Origin: Nematostella vectensis
Taxonomy: Eukaryota; Cnidaria; Anthozoa; Actiniaria; Edwardsiidae
Direction of reading: 5' to 3'
NCBI RefSeq assembly: GCF_932526225.1
Contig: NC_064040.1
Location: 2,239,501-2,303,500 of the forward strand
DNA length: 64,000 nt
Positions 46,691-60,034 of this stretch are shown here, in pieces; position 1 is the first letter of the stretch, and each line of letters opens with the position of its first letter. The notes beneath the pieces were generated by a model, which saw only the letters and a list, made by a program, of their open reading frames with translations, did not search any database and was not told the DNA's origin. Both the position numbers and the translations under genes were made by a program.

Positions 46691-49600
46691 ACTCGCTTCT
46701 AATGGAGGTTCTAGCATTGATTATTGTGACTGATTGCTGTAAAATGGGACCTGACGGAGCGCAATAAAGGTATCCATTGGTGACTTGATCTGTGTTTGCT
46801 TGTCTCTATTTGTAGTTCGGAATTTTGTGTCTTTTTTGGTAAGGAATGTTTCTAAGTTTAAGCATTTTATTACGAATTGGTCAGCAATTAAGGTTGATAT
46901 TTTGACAAAAGAGTCGATTCTATTACATTGCTAAGATGGGCTTTTGAAGGTCGTCTATGCCTTGGATGAATCTATGAGTATCCGGGTCTGGTGATGTTTA
47001 GTTTGCATTTTTGACGTTTTGGAGTTGGGCCTATATTTTACAGGCGTCTCAGGGTGTTATGGCAATGAAAGACTTAAAGGGACAGCGTCATGGTACTGCG
47101 CATGTCAGTGTTTATTGTAGGCTTTTAATCGCCTACAAATAGTTGAACTTTTTAAAAGCTGTCAATACCTTGTTAAAATAATATGCAATATTTTATTGAA
47201 TGCAATATTTTATAGAAACTACGTTTATTGACAGTTTGTGGTCATTTTCTTTGAATTTAAGTCCCCCACATGTACCAAAAGCTCATAAGTCAGTATTAGA
47301 GTTTACTAAATTTCATTGTGTCAGGGTCAGAGAGCTATTGAAAGCACTTACCATGGCACTGCCCCTTTGAATAGCTGTAAAAAAAAAAAAAAGGGAAGAG
47401 AAAATAGCTGGATGGGGTCTCTGTTGGTTTTGTTTTAGTTTTAGTTTTCTTTTATTATAATTTTTTCTGGGGTGGGGGAAGGGGGAATTCAGCTTAAAAT
47501 TGCCTGTGGTCAATTCAACCAACTAAGCAACTAGTACAAAAGATGTTGGTTTTGCAGTCTTTTATTCAATACTTTCAAGGTTATCATGCAATTCTGTAGT
47601 TTGACTGGAAATATATACTTTTTTTCTATTCATTTACAGTTCTATATGTACAGTGTGACCATAGTCATGATTACAATTATTTATAATAATTTTTACCCAC
47701 TAACAGAAACCAACTTGACTGCAAAAAACTCACTGTAAAGCATAAGATATTAGGCATTTCTTTCATGTGGCTGTGAGGTTGACCTGTCAACATCTACAGG
47801 GGCCACACTCAACTCGGAATCATAGGGGTCCATAAAAGCAAGGTGTCGCAGAACCTTTTCCTGCCTTCCTTACTCTCCTTCACCAGGAACACCTGTGCAG
47901 CCGACACCCTTAGGTGGATGGGGTGCACAGGTGCTTTGGGTGTGGCCCTGAAGATGGCACAGTGACCACAAGATGTACCAGAATGAAATTGTATATACTG
48001 TAAAAACATGTGAGTAGAAAACAGTCAATAGCCATGGAGTTTTCAGTGTGTTGTACATGTTATACATGTTTTAGGATTTACCTAATTACTTACAGTATTT
48101 TTTTATATAGAATTTTTTACTTGTATAATTTAGATGAGTAATACATACTTTTTATAGTATGTTGTAGAACTCGTCTCGTTCCTCCTAAATAACAATCAAA
48201 ATTATGTTTGTTATTATCTTCGTGCAAAGGAACCTACAGTAGTTTTTTAATCAGATAATTGTTTTTCCTTCAACACTCCCCTGTTATTTCAACAGCTCTC
48301 CCTTGAGTTTGCTTGTCTTAGAAATAGACCTTGTTTGATAAACAAAGACATGTTACCCACTTATTCAATAATAGGTAACAACTGCAATATTGTACTGTAT
48401 GAAAAGAGTGCCCCTCCCCCTTCTAATGTTGACATCAGTAAATCTAGCAAGCTCATTTTGCTAGATGTATGATGTATACCAGGCTTGTATCCTCCAGGTC
48501 CATTTCCATACTCCGTGAAGACTTCTGAAACCATCTTGGATGCCATTACGGAATTGACCCGGAGACCCGGAGAAAAATTCACGAGGGGGAGGGCCAGTCA
48601 ACACTCCTCTCCCCAAAGTCAGACGGTTGTTTGGATGGTCTGTTTTTTTTTTTTTTTTTTCTTATTTTTCCGAAAACTACGCAGGAGTGAGAGGGGTTAA
48701 GCACTACGAAAAAAAAAATTGAATAGAAAAAAAAAAAAAAAAGAAAAAGAAAAAAGGCCATTGGCATAGGATCGAACCCGACCTGAAAAACAAAACGGAA
48801 ACCATACATACGGATTACCCAATCGGTATGGCAGCACAAGGCTTTTACGGAAGGCTGTAAAGAACCCGAAGGCCCCAAGCACCGATATTTCCGGCGAATA
48901 TGCTGTACAACACTCTTGCAAGGTATTCCGACCCGCGCATTAATGGGGAGGACAATAACCAGGATCCCAGGCCTGTAATACGGTTACGCCACGCACAGCT
49001 CGCTGAGATAGAGGATGAAAAAAATACAGGTCTATTTGGGCGTCTTGAGTCCCTTGGGGGCTCGCTATGTCGGCGCGTGGCATCGTAACGCACGGGCGCA
49101 TTGTCTTTTATCGTGTACAGGACATCAAACAAGCGAAGAAAGAAAAACGTTTTTTTTTTTGGGAACCGTTTTTTTATATCATGCAAAAAGCGAAAATAAA
49201 TAGAAATAAATAAAGTGCGATTTGGCGATTCTGTTTTTCTTTGTAGAGCTTATTAAGCTATTCACCGGCCTAAATATTCATAAAAGAAAATAAAAAATGC
49301 AATGAAGGACGTAAGGGGGAGAGGTTTGTAAAATCGCATAGAATATCGACAAAATCCGCAATACTGTCTACGCTGACTAAGTATAGCTGTATTTCACTTT
49401 AACCCTTTCACTCCTGGGTACTTTTGAGCAACATTGTAAGAAAAACAGACTGAAAACAGAAACCTCCCCCCCTATTTCAAGTCCAACACTACCAGTTAAG
49501 CTAAGCTACCGCTGACCCAAGACGGTATGCCTTGAAGTTTCCAACAATGTACTGCGGTGCCTTTTCTTTGTAGCGACGGCACTGCTACAGCCTGTTGCTT

Positions 49601-50025
49601 ACAACAGTTTTGCTTGTAATTTGCTTAAAAATTACAGCTTTTTCACATCTGGAGAGTGCCTTAGGACATCATGAAGTTTTTTTGGGCATAATTAATGCTG
49701 TGCTTATGGATGTTTGCACGCTGAGGTTGATTCAATGGGATAATTCCTTGTCTGGGCTTCACCAAGTGAGGAAGGAATTTTCTGGTGAATGGCCTCATAA
49801 CTCTCCAATGTGGGCCATCTTTGCTACCCAACCTTATTCAAAAATTGTTTTCAGGCTTATTCTGGGTTCCTTGGACCTGGAAATGTTTTGTTTGGCTTCG
49901 GGGCAAAGAGACTTAAAAAAAAAACTGTTATGATTCTGGGGGAGGAGATTGCCCGCCTGTCTGTCAAGGTGTTTCCAAGACTCCCATGATGCAGTGCAGG
50001 CATGCAAAATAGGCTAACAATGGTG
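46691..50025 (+). repeat. Monomer 15, haplotype H2
   Basis: 3335 bp. TTTGAA with A14; H2 (atatag, T18, A16, GGACAAT, C7); none of the private variants of monomers 11-14. Large inverted-repeat element 48638-49450; candidate plus exons 49574-49765 and 49855-49968. Confidence 0.97.
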
Positions 50026-53000
50026 ACTCGCTTCTAATGGAGGTTCTAGCATTGATTATTGTGACTGATTGCTGTAAAATGGGACCTGACGGAGCGCAAT
50101 AAAGGTATCCATTGGTGACTTGATCTGTGTTTGCTTGTCTCTATTTGTAGTTCGGAATTTTGTGTCTTTTTTGGTAAGGAATGTTTCTAAGTTTAAGCAT
50201 TTTATTACGAATTGGTCAGCAATTAAGGTTGATATTTTGACAAAAGAGTCGATTCTATTACATTGCTAAGATGGGCTTTTGAAGGTCGTCTATGCCTTGG
50301 ATGAATCTATGAGTATCCGGGTCTGGTGATGTTTAGTTTGCATTTTTGACGTTTTGGAGTTGGGCCTATATTTTACAGGCGTCTCAGGGTGTTATGGCAA
50401 TGAAAGACTTAAAGGGACAGCGTCATGGTACTGCGCATGTCAGTGTTTATTGTAGGCTTTTAATCGCCTACAAATAGTTGAACTTTTTAAAAGCTGTCAA
50501 TACCTTGTTAAAATAATATGCAATATTTTATTGAATGCAATATTTTATAGAAACTACGTTTATTGACAGTTTGTGGTCATTTTCTTTGAATTTAAGTCCC
50601 CCACATGTACCAAAAGCTCATAAGTCAGTATTAGAGTTTACTAAATTTCATTGTGTCAGGGTCAGAGAGCTATTGAAAGCACTTACCATGGCACTGCCCC
50701 TTTGAATAGCTGTAAAAAAAAAAAAAAAGGGAAGAGAAAATAGCTGGATGGGGTCTCTGTTGGTTTTGTTTTAGTTTTAGTTTTCTTTTATTATAATTTT
50801 TTCTGGGGTGGGGGAAGGGGGAATTCAGCTTAAAATTGCCTGTGGTCAATTCAACCAACTAAGCAACTAGTACAAAAGATGTTGGTTTTGCAGTCTTTTA
50901 TTCAATACTTTCAAGGTTATCATGCAATTCTGTAGTTTGACTGGAAATATATACTTTTTTTCTATTCATTTACAGTTCTATATGTACAGTGTGACCATAG
51001 TCATGATTACAATTATTTATAATAATTTTTACCCACTAACAGAAACCAACTTGACTGCAAAAAACTCACTGTAAAGCATAAGATATTAGGCATTTCTTTC
51101 ATGTGGCTGTGAGGTTGACCTGTCAACATCTACAGGGGCCACACTCAACTCGGAATCATAGGGGTCCATAAAAGCAAGGTGTCGCAGAACCTTTTCCTGC
51201 CTTCCTTACTCTCCTTCACCAGGAACACCTGTGCAGCCGACACCCTTAGGTGGATGGGGTGCACAGGTGCTTTGGGTGTGGCCCTGAAGATGGCACAGTG
51301 ACCACAAGATGTACCAGAATGAAATTGTATATACTGTAAAAACATGTGAGTAGAAAACAGTCAATAGCCATGGAGTTTTCAGTGTGTTGTACATGTTATA
51401 CATGTTTTAGGATTTACCTAATTACTTACAGTATTTTTTTAAATAGAATTTTTTACTTGTATAATTTAGATGAGTAATACATACTTTTTATAGTATGTTG
51501 TAGAACTCGTCTCGTTCCTCCTAAATAACAATCAAAATTATGTTTGTTATTATCTTCGTGCAAAGGAACCTACAGTAGTTTTTTAATCAGATAATTGTTT
51601 TTCCTTCAACACTCCCCTGTTATTTCAACAGCTCTCCCTTGAGTTTGCTTGTCTTAGAAATAGACCTTGTTTGATAAACAAAGACATGTTACCCACTTAT
51701 TCAATAATAGGTAACAACTGCAATATTGTACTGTATGAAAAGAGTGCCCCTCCCCCTTCTAATGTTGACATCAGTAAATCTAGCAAGCTCATTTTGCTAG
51801 ATGTATGATGTATACCAGGCTTGTATCCTCCAGGTCCATTTCCATACTCCGTGAAGACTTCTGAAACCATCTTGGATGCCATTACGGAATTGACCCGGAG
51901 ACCCGGAGAAAAATTCACGAGGGGGAGGGCCAGTCAACACTCCTCTCCCCAAAGTCAGACGGTTGTTTGGATGGTCTGTTTTTTTTTTTTTTTTCTTATT
52001 TTTCCGAAAACTACGCAGGAGTGAGAGGGGTTAAGCACTACGAAAAAAAAAATTGAATAGAAAAAAAAAAAAAAAAAGAAAAAGAAAAAAGGCCATTGGC
52101 ATAGGATCGAACCCGACCTGAAAAACAAAACGGAAACCATACATACGGATTACCCAATCGGTATGGCAGCACAAGGCTTTTACGGAAGGCTGTAAAGAAC
52201 CCGAAGGCCCCAAGCACCGATATTTCCGGCGAATATGCTGTACAACACTCTTGCAAGGTATTCCGACCCGCGCATTAATGGGGAGGGCAATAACCAGGAT
52301 CCCAGGCCTGTAATACGGTTACGCCACGCACAGCTCGCTGAGATAGAGGATGAAAAAAATACAGGTCTATTTGGGCGTCTTGAGTCCCTTGGGGGCTCGC
52401 TATGTCGGCGCGTGGCATCGTAACGCACGGGCGCATTGTCTTTTATCGTGTACAGGACATCAAACAAGCGAAGAAAGAAAAACGTTTTTTTTTTTGGGAA
52501 CCGTTTTTTTATATCATGCAAAAAGCGAAAATAAATAGAAATAAATAAAGTGCGATTTGGCGATTCTGTTTTTCTTTGTAGAGCTTATTAAGCTATTCAC
52601 CGGCCTAAATATTCATAAAAGAAAATAAAAAATGCAATGAAGGACGTAAGGGGGAGAGGTTTGTAAAATCGCATAGAATATCGACAAAATCCGCAATACT
52701 GTCTACGCTGACTAAGTATAGCTGTATTTCACTTTAACCCTTTCACTCCTGGGTACTTTTGAGCAACATTGTAAGAAAAACAGACTGAAAACAGAAACCT
52801 CCCCCCCCTATTTCAAGTCCAACACTACCAGTTAAGCTAAGCTACCGCTGACCCAAGACGGTATGCCTTGAAGTTTCCAACAATGTACTGCGGTGCCTTT
52901 TCTTTGTAGCGACGGCACTGCTACAGCCTGTTGCTTACAACAGTTTTGCTTGTAATTTGCTTAAAAATTACAGCTTTTTCACATCTGGAGAGTGCCTTAG

Positions 53001-53361
53001 GACATCATGAAGTTTTTTTGGGCATAATTAATGCTGTGCTTATGGATGTTTGCACGCTGAGGTTGATTCAATGGGATAATTCCTTGTCTGGGCTTCACCA
53101 AGTGAGGAAGGAATTTTCTGGTGAATGGCCTCATAACTCTCCAATGTGGGCCATCTTTGCTACCCAACCTTATTCAAAAATTGTTTTCAGGCTTATTCTG
53201 GGTTCCTTGGACCTGGAAATGTTTTGTTTGGCTTCGGGGCAAAGAGACTTAAAAAAAAAACTGTTATGATTCTGGGGGAGGAGATTGCCCGCCTGTCTGT
53301 CAAGGTGTTTCCAAGACTCCCATGATGCAGTGCAGGCATGCAAAATAGGCTAACAATGGTG
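50026..53361 (+). repeat. Monomer 16, haplotype H1
   Basis: 3336 bp. TTTGAA with A15; H1 (aaatag, T16, A17, GGGCAAT, C8). Large inverted-repeat element 51974-52785; candidate plus exons 52910-53101 and 53191-53304. Confidence 0.97.
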
Positions 53362-56300
53362 ACTCGCTTCTAATGGAGGTTCTAGCATTGATTATTGTGA
53401 CTGATTGCTGTAAAATGGGACCTGACGGAGCGCAATAAAGGTATCCATTGGTGACTTGATCTGTGTTTGCTTGTCTCTATTTGTAGTTCGGAATTTTGTG
53501 TCTTTTTTGGTAAGGAATGTTTCTAAGTTTAAGCATTTTATTACGAATTGGTCAGCAATTAAGGTTGATATTTTGACAAAAGAGTCGATTCTATTACATT
53601 GCTAAGATGGGCTTTTGAAGGTCGTCTATGCCTTGGATGAATCTATGAGTATCCGGGTCTGGTGATGTTTAGTTTGCATTTTTGACGTTTTGGAGTTGGG
53701 CCTATATTTTACAGGCGTCTCAGGGTGTTATGGCAATGAAAGACTTAAAGGGACAGCGTCATGGTACTGCGCATGTCAGTGTTTATTGTAGGCTTTTAAT
53801 CGCCTACAAATAGTTGAACTTTTTAAAAGCTGTCAATACCTTGTTAAAATAATATGCAATATTTTATTGAATGCAATATTTTATAGAAACTACGTTTATT
53901 GACAGTTTGTGGTCATTTTCTTTGAATTTAAGTCCCCCACATGTACCAAAAGCTCATAAGTCAGTATTAGAGTTTACTAAATTTCATTGTGTCAGGGTCA
54001 GAGAGCTATTGAAAGCACTTACCATGGCACTGCCCCTTTGAATAGCTGTAAAAAAAAAAAAAAAGGGAAGAGAAAATAGCTGGATGGGGTCTCTGTTGGT
54101 TTTGTTTTAGTTTTAGTTTTCTTTTATTATAATTTTTTCTGGGGTGGGGGAAGGGGGAATTCAGCTTAAAATTGCCTGTGGTCAATTCAACCAACTAAGC
54201 AACTAGTACAAAAGATGTTGGTTTTGCAGTCTTTTATTCAATACTTTCAAGGTTATCATGCAATTCTGTAGTTTGACTGGAAATATATACTTTTTTTCTA
54301 TTCATTTACAGTTCTATATGTACAGTGTGACCATAGTCATGATTACAATTATTTATAATAATTTTTACCCACTAACAGAAACCAACTTGACTGCAAAAAA
54401 CTCACTGTAAAGCATAAGATATTAGGCATTTCTTTCATGTGGCTGTGAGGTTGACCTGTCAACATCTACAGGGGCCACACTCAACTCGGAATCATAGGGG
54501 TCCATAAAAGCAAGGTGTCGCAGAACCTTTTCCTGCCTTCCTTACTCTCCTTCACCAGGAACACCTGTGCAGCCGACACCCTTAGGTGGATGGGGTGCAC
54601 AGGTGCTTTGGGTGTGGCCCTGAAGATGGCACAGTGACCACAAGATGTACCAGAATGAAATTGTATATACTGTAAAAACATGTGAGTAGAAAACAGTCAA
54701 TAGCCATGGAGTTTTCAGTGTGTTGTACATGTTATACATGTTTTAGGATTTACCTAATTACTTACAGTATTTTTTTAAATAGAATTTTTTACTTGTATAA
54801 TTTAGATGAGTAATACATACTTTTTATAGTATGTTGTAGAACTCGTCTCGTTCCTCCTAAATAACAATCAAAATTATGTTTGTTATTATCTTCGTGCAAA
54901 GGAACCTACAGTAGTTTTTTAATCAGATAATTGTTTTTCCTTCAACACTCCCCTGTTATTTCAACAGCTCTCCCTTGAGTTTGCTTGTCTTAGAAATAGA
55001 CCTTGTTTGATAAACAAAGACATGTTACCCACTTATTCAATAATAGGTAACAACTGCAATATTGTACTGTATGAAAAGAGTGCCCCTCCCCCTTCTAATG
55101 TTGACATCAGTAAATCTAGCAAGCTCATTTTGCTAGATGTATGATGTATACCAGGCTTGTATCCTCCAGGTCCATTTCCATACTCCGTGAAGACTTCTGA
55201 AACCATCTTGGATGCCATTACGGAATTGACCCGGAGACCCGGAGAAAAATTCACGAGGGGGAGGGCCAGTCAACACTCCTCTCCCCAAAGTCAGACGGTT
55301 GTTTGGATGGTCTGTTTTTTTTTTTTTTTTCTTATTTTTCCGAAAACTACGCAGGAGTGAGAGGGGTTAAGCACTACGAAAAAAAAAATTGAATAGAAAA
55401 AAAAAAAAAAAAAGAAAAAGAAAAAAGGCCATTGGCATAGGATCGAACCCGACCTGAAAAACAAAACGGAAACCATACATACGGATTACCCAATCGGTAT
55501 GGCAGCACAAGGCTTTTACGGAAGGCTGTAAAGAACCCGAAGGCCCCAAGCACCGATATTTCCGGCGAATATGCTGTACAACACTCTTGCAAGGTATTCC
55601 GACCCGCGCATTAATGGGGAGGGCAATAACCAGGATCCCAGGCCTGTAATACGGTTACGCCACGCACAGCTCGCTGAGATAGAGGATGAAAAAAATACAG
55701 GTCTATTTGGGCGTCTTGAGTCCCTTGGGGGCTCGCTATGTCGGCGCGTGGCATCGTAACGCACGGGCGCATTGTCTTTTATCGTGTACAGGACATCAAA
55801 CAAGCGAAGAAAGAAAAACGTTTTTTTTTTTGGGAACCGTTTTTTTATATCATGCAAAAAGCGAAAATAAATAGAAATAAATAAAGTGCGATTTGGCGAT
55901 TCTGTTTTTCTTTGTAGAGCTTATTAAGCTATTCACCGGCCTAAATATTCATAAAAGAAAATAAAAAATGCAATGAAGGACGTAAGGGGGAGAGGTTTGT
56001 AAAATCGCATAGAATATCGACAAAATCCGCAATACTGTCTACGCTGACTAAGTATAGCTGTATTTCACTTTAACCCTTTCACTCCTGGGTACTTTTGAGC
56101 AACATTGTAAGAAAAACAGACTGAAAACAGAAACCTCCCCCCCCTATTTCAAGTCCAACACTACCAGTTAAGCTAAGCTACCGCTGACCCAAGACGGTAT
56201 GCCTTGAAGTTTCCAACAATGTACTGCGGTGCCTTTTCTTTGTAGCGACGGCACTGCTACAGCCTGTTGCTTACAACAGTTTTGCTTGTAATTTGCTTAA

Positions 56301-56697
56301 AAATTACAGCTTTTTCACATCTGGAGAGTGCCTTAGGACATCATGAAGTTTTTTTGGGCATAATTAATGCTGTGCTTATGGATGTTTGCACGCTGAGGTT
56401 GATTCAATGGGATAATTCCTTGTCTGGGCTTCACCAAGTGAGGAAGGAATTTTCTGGTGAATGGCCTCATAACTCTCCAATGTGGGCCATCTTTGCTACC
56501 CAACCTTATTCAAAAATTGTTTTCAGGCTTATTCTGGGTTCCTTGGACCTGGAAATGTTTTGTTTGGCTTCGGGGCAAAGAGACTTAAAAAAAAAACTGT
56601 TATGATTCTGGGGGAGGAGATTGCCCGCCTGTCTGTCAAGGTGTTTCCAAGACTCCCATGATGCAGTGCAGGCATGCAAAATAGGCTAACAATGGTG
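53362..56697 (+). repeat. Monomer 17, haplotype H1, matches monomer 16
   Basis: 3336 bp. Same marker states as monomer 16 (TTTGAA, A15, aaatag, T16, A17, GGGCAAT, C8). Large inverted-repeat element 55310-56121; candidate plus exons 56246-56437 and 56527-56640. Confidence 0.97.
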
Positions 56698-59600
56698 ACT
56701 CGCTTCTAATGGAGGTTCTAGCATTGATTATTGTGACTGATTGCTGTAAAATGGGACCTGACGGAGCGCAATAAAGGTATCCATTGGTGACTTGATCTGT
56801 GTTTGCTTGTCTCTATTTGTAGTTCGGAATTTTGTGTCTTTTTTGGTAAGGAATGTTTCTAAGTTTAAGCATTTTATTACGAATTGGTCAGCAATTAAGG
56901 TTGATATTTTGACAAAAGAGTCGATTCTATTACATTGCTAAGATGGGCTTTTGAAGGTCGTCTATGCCTTGGATGAATCTATGAGTATCCGGGTCTGGTG
57001 ATGTTTAGTTTGCATTTTTGACGTTTTGGAGTTGGGCCTATATTTTACAGGCGTCTCAGGGTGTTATGGCAATGAAAGACTTAAAGGGACAGCGTCATGG
57101 TACTGCGCATGTCAGTGTTTATTGTAGGCTTTTAATCGCCTACAAATAGTTGAACTTTTTAAAAGCTGTCAATACCTTGTTAAAATAATATGCAATATTT
57201 TATTGAATGCAATATTTTATAGAAACTACGTTTATTGACAGTTTGTGGTCATTTTCTTTGAATTTAAGTCCCCCACATGTACCAAAAGCTCATAAGTCAG
57301 TATTAGAGTTTACTAAATTTCATTGTGTCAGGGTCAGAGAGCTATTGAAAGCACTTACCATGGCACTGCCCCTTTGAATAGCTGTAAAAAAAAAAAAAAA
57401 GGGAAGAGAAAATAGCTGGATGGGGTCTCTGTTGGTTTTGTTTTAGTTTTAGTTTTCTTTTATTATAATTTTTTCTGGGGTGGGGGAAGGGGGAATTCAG
57501 CTTAAAATTGCCTGTGGTCAATTCAACCAACTAAGCAACTAGTACAAAAGATGTTGGTTTTGCAGTCTTTTATTCAATACTTTCAAGGTTATCATGCAAT
57601 TCTGTAGTTTGACTGGAAATATATACTTTTTTTCTATTCATTTACAGTTCTATATGTACAGTGTGACCATAGTCATGATTACAATTATTTATAATAATTT
57701 TTACCCACTAACAGAAACCAACTTGACTGCAAAAAACTCACTGTAAAGCATAAGATATTAGGCATTTCTTTCATGTGGCTGTGAGGTTGACCTGTCAACA
57801 TCTACAGGGGCCACACTCAACTCGGAATCATAGGGGTCCATAAAAGCAAGGTGTCGCAGAACCTTTTCCTGCCTTCCTTACTCTCCTTCACCAGGAACAC
57901 CTGTGCAGCCGACACCCTTAGGTGGATGGGGTGCACAGGTGCTTTGGGTGTGGCCCTGAAGATGGCACAGTGACCACAAGATGTACCAGAATGAAATTGT
58001 ATATACTGTAAAAACATGTGAGTAGAAAACAGTCAATAGCCATGGAGTTTTCAGTGTGTTGTACATGTTATACATGTTTTAGGATTTACCTAATTACTTA
58101 CAGTATTTTTTTATATAGAATTTTTTACTTGTATAATTTAGATGAGTAATACATACTTTTTATAGTATGTTGTAGAACTCGTCTCGTTCCTCCTAAATAA
58201 CAATCAAAATTATGTTTGTTATTATCTTCGTGCAAAGGAACCTACAGTAGTTTTTTAATCAGATAATTGTTTTTCCTTCAACACTCCCCTGTTATTTCAA
58301 CAGCTCTCCCTTGAGTTTGCTTGTCTTAGAAATAGACCTTGTTTGATAAACAAAGACATGTTACCCACTTATTCAATAATAGGTAACAACTGCAATATTG
58401 TACTGTATGAAAAGAGTGCCCCTCCCCCTTCTAATGTTGACATCAGTAAATCTAGCAAGCTCATTTTGCTAGATGTATGATGTATACCAGGCTTGTATCC
58501 TCCAGGTCCATTTCCATACTCCGTGAAGACTTCTGAAACCATCTTGGATGCCATTACGGAATTGACCCGGAGACCCGGAGAAAAATTCACGAGGGGGAGG
58601 GCCAGTCAACACTCCTCTCCCCAAAGTCAGACGGTTGTTTGGATGGTCTGTTTTTTTTTTTTTTTTTTCTTATTTTTCCGAAAACTACGCAGGAGTGAGA
58701 GGGGTTAAGCACTACGAAAAAAAAAATTGAATAGAAAAAAAAAAAAAAAAGAAAAAGAAAAAAGGCCATTGGCATAGGATCGAACCCGACCTGAAAAACA
58801 AAACGGAAACCATACATACGGATTACCCAATCGGTATGGCAGCACAAGGCTTTTACGGAAGGCTGTAAAGAACCCGAAGGCCCCAAGCACCGATATTTCC
58901 GGCGAATATGCTGTACAACACTCTTGCAAGGTATTCCGACCCGCGCATTAATGGGGAGGACAATAACCAGGATCCCAGGCCTGTAATACGGTTACGCCAC
59001 GCACAGCTCGCTGAGATAGAGGATGAAAAAAATACAGGTCTATTTGGGCGTCTTGAGTCCCTTGGGGGCTCGCTATGTCGGCGCGTGGCATCGTAACGCA
59101 CGGGCGCATTGTCTTTTATCGTGTACAGGACATCAAACAAGCGAAGAAAGAAAAACGTTTTTTTTTTTGGGAACCGTTTTTTTATATCATGCAAAAAGCG
59201 AAAATAAATAGAAATAAATAAAGTGCGATTTGGCGATTCTGTTTTTCTTTGTAGAGCTTATTAAGCTATTCACCGGCCTAAATATTCATAAAAGAAAATA
59301 AAAAATGCAATGAAGGACGTAAGGGGGAGAGGTTTGTAAAATCGCATAGAATATCGACAAAATCCGCAATACTGTCTACGCTGACTAAGTATAGCTGTAT
59401 TTCACTTTAACCCTTTCACTCCTGGGTACTTTTGAGCAACATTGTAAGAAAAACAGACTGAAAACAGAAACCTCCCCCCCTATTTCAAGTCCAACACTAC
59501 CAGTTAAGCTAAGCTACCGCTGACCCAAGACGGTATGCCTTGAAGTTTCCAACAATGTACTGCGGTGCCTTTTCTTTGTAGCGACGGCACTGCTACAGCC

Positions 59601-60034
59601 TGTTGCTTACAACAGTTTTGCTTGTAATTTGCTTAAAAATTACAGCTTTTTCACATCTGGAGAGTGCCTTAGGACATCATGAAGTTTTTTTGGGCATAAT
59701 TAATGCTGTGCTTATGGATGTTTGCACGCTGAGGTTGATTCAATGGGATAATTCCTTGTCTGGGCTTCACCAAGTGAGGAAGGAATTTTCTGGTGAATGG
59801 CCTCATAACTCTCCAATGTGGGCCATCTTTGCTACCCAACCTTATTCAAAAATTGTTTTCAGGCTTATTCTGGGTTCCTTGGACCTGGAAATGTTTTGTT
59901 TGGCTTCGGGGCAAAGAGACTTAAAAAAAAAAACTGTTATGATTCTGGGGGAGGAGATTGCCCGCCTGTCTGTCAAGGTGTTTCCAAGACTCCCATGATG
60001 CAGTGCAGGCATGCAAAATAGGCTAACAATGGTG
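56698..60034 (+). repeat. Monomer 18, haplotype H2, matches monomer 9
   Basis: 3337 bp. TTTGAA with A15, then H2 (atatag, T18, A16, GGACAAT, C7) and A11 near 59924: the same combination as monomer 9, which lies 30,018 bp upstream. Large inverted-repeat element 58646-59458; candidate plus exons 59582-59773 and 59863-59977 (frame shifted by the extra A). Confidence 0.97.
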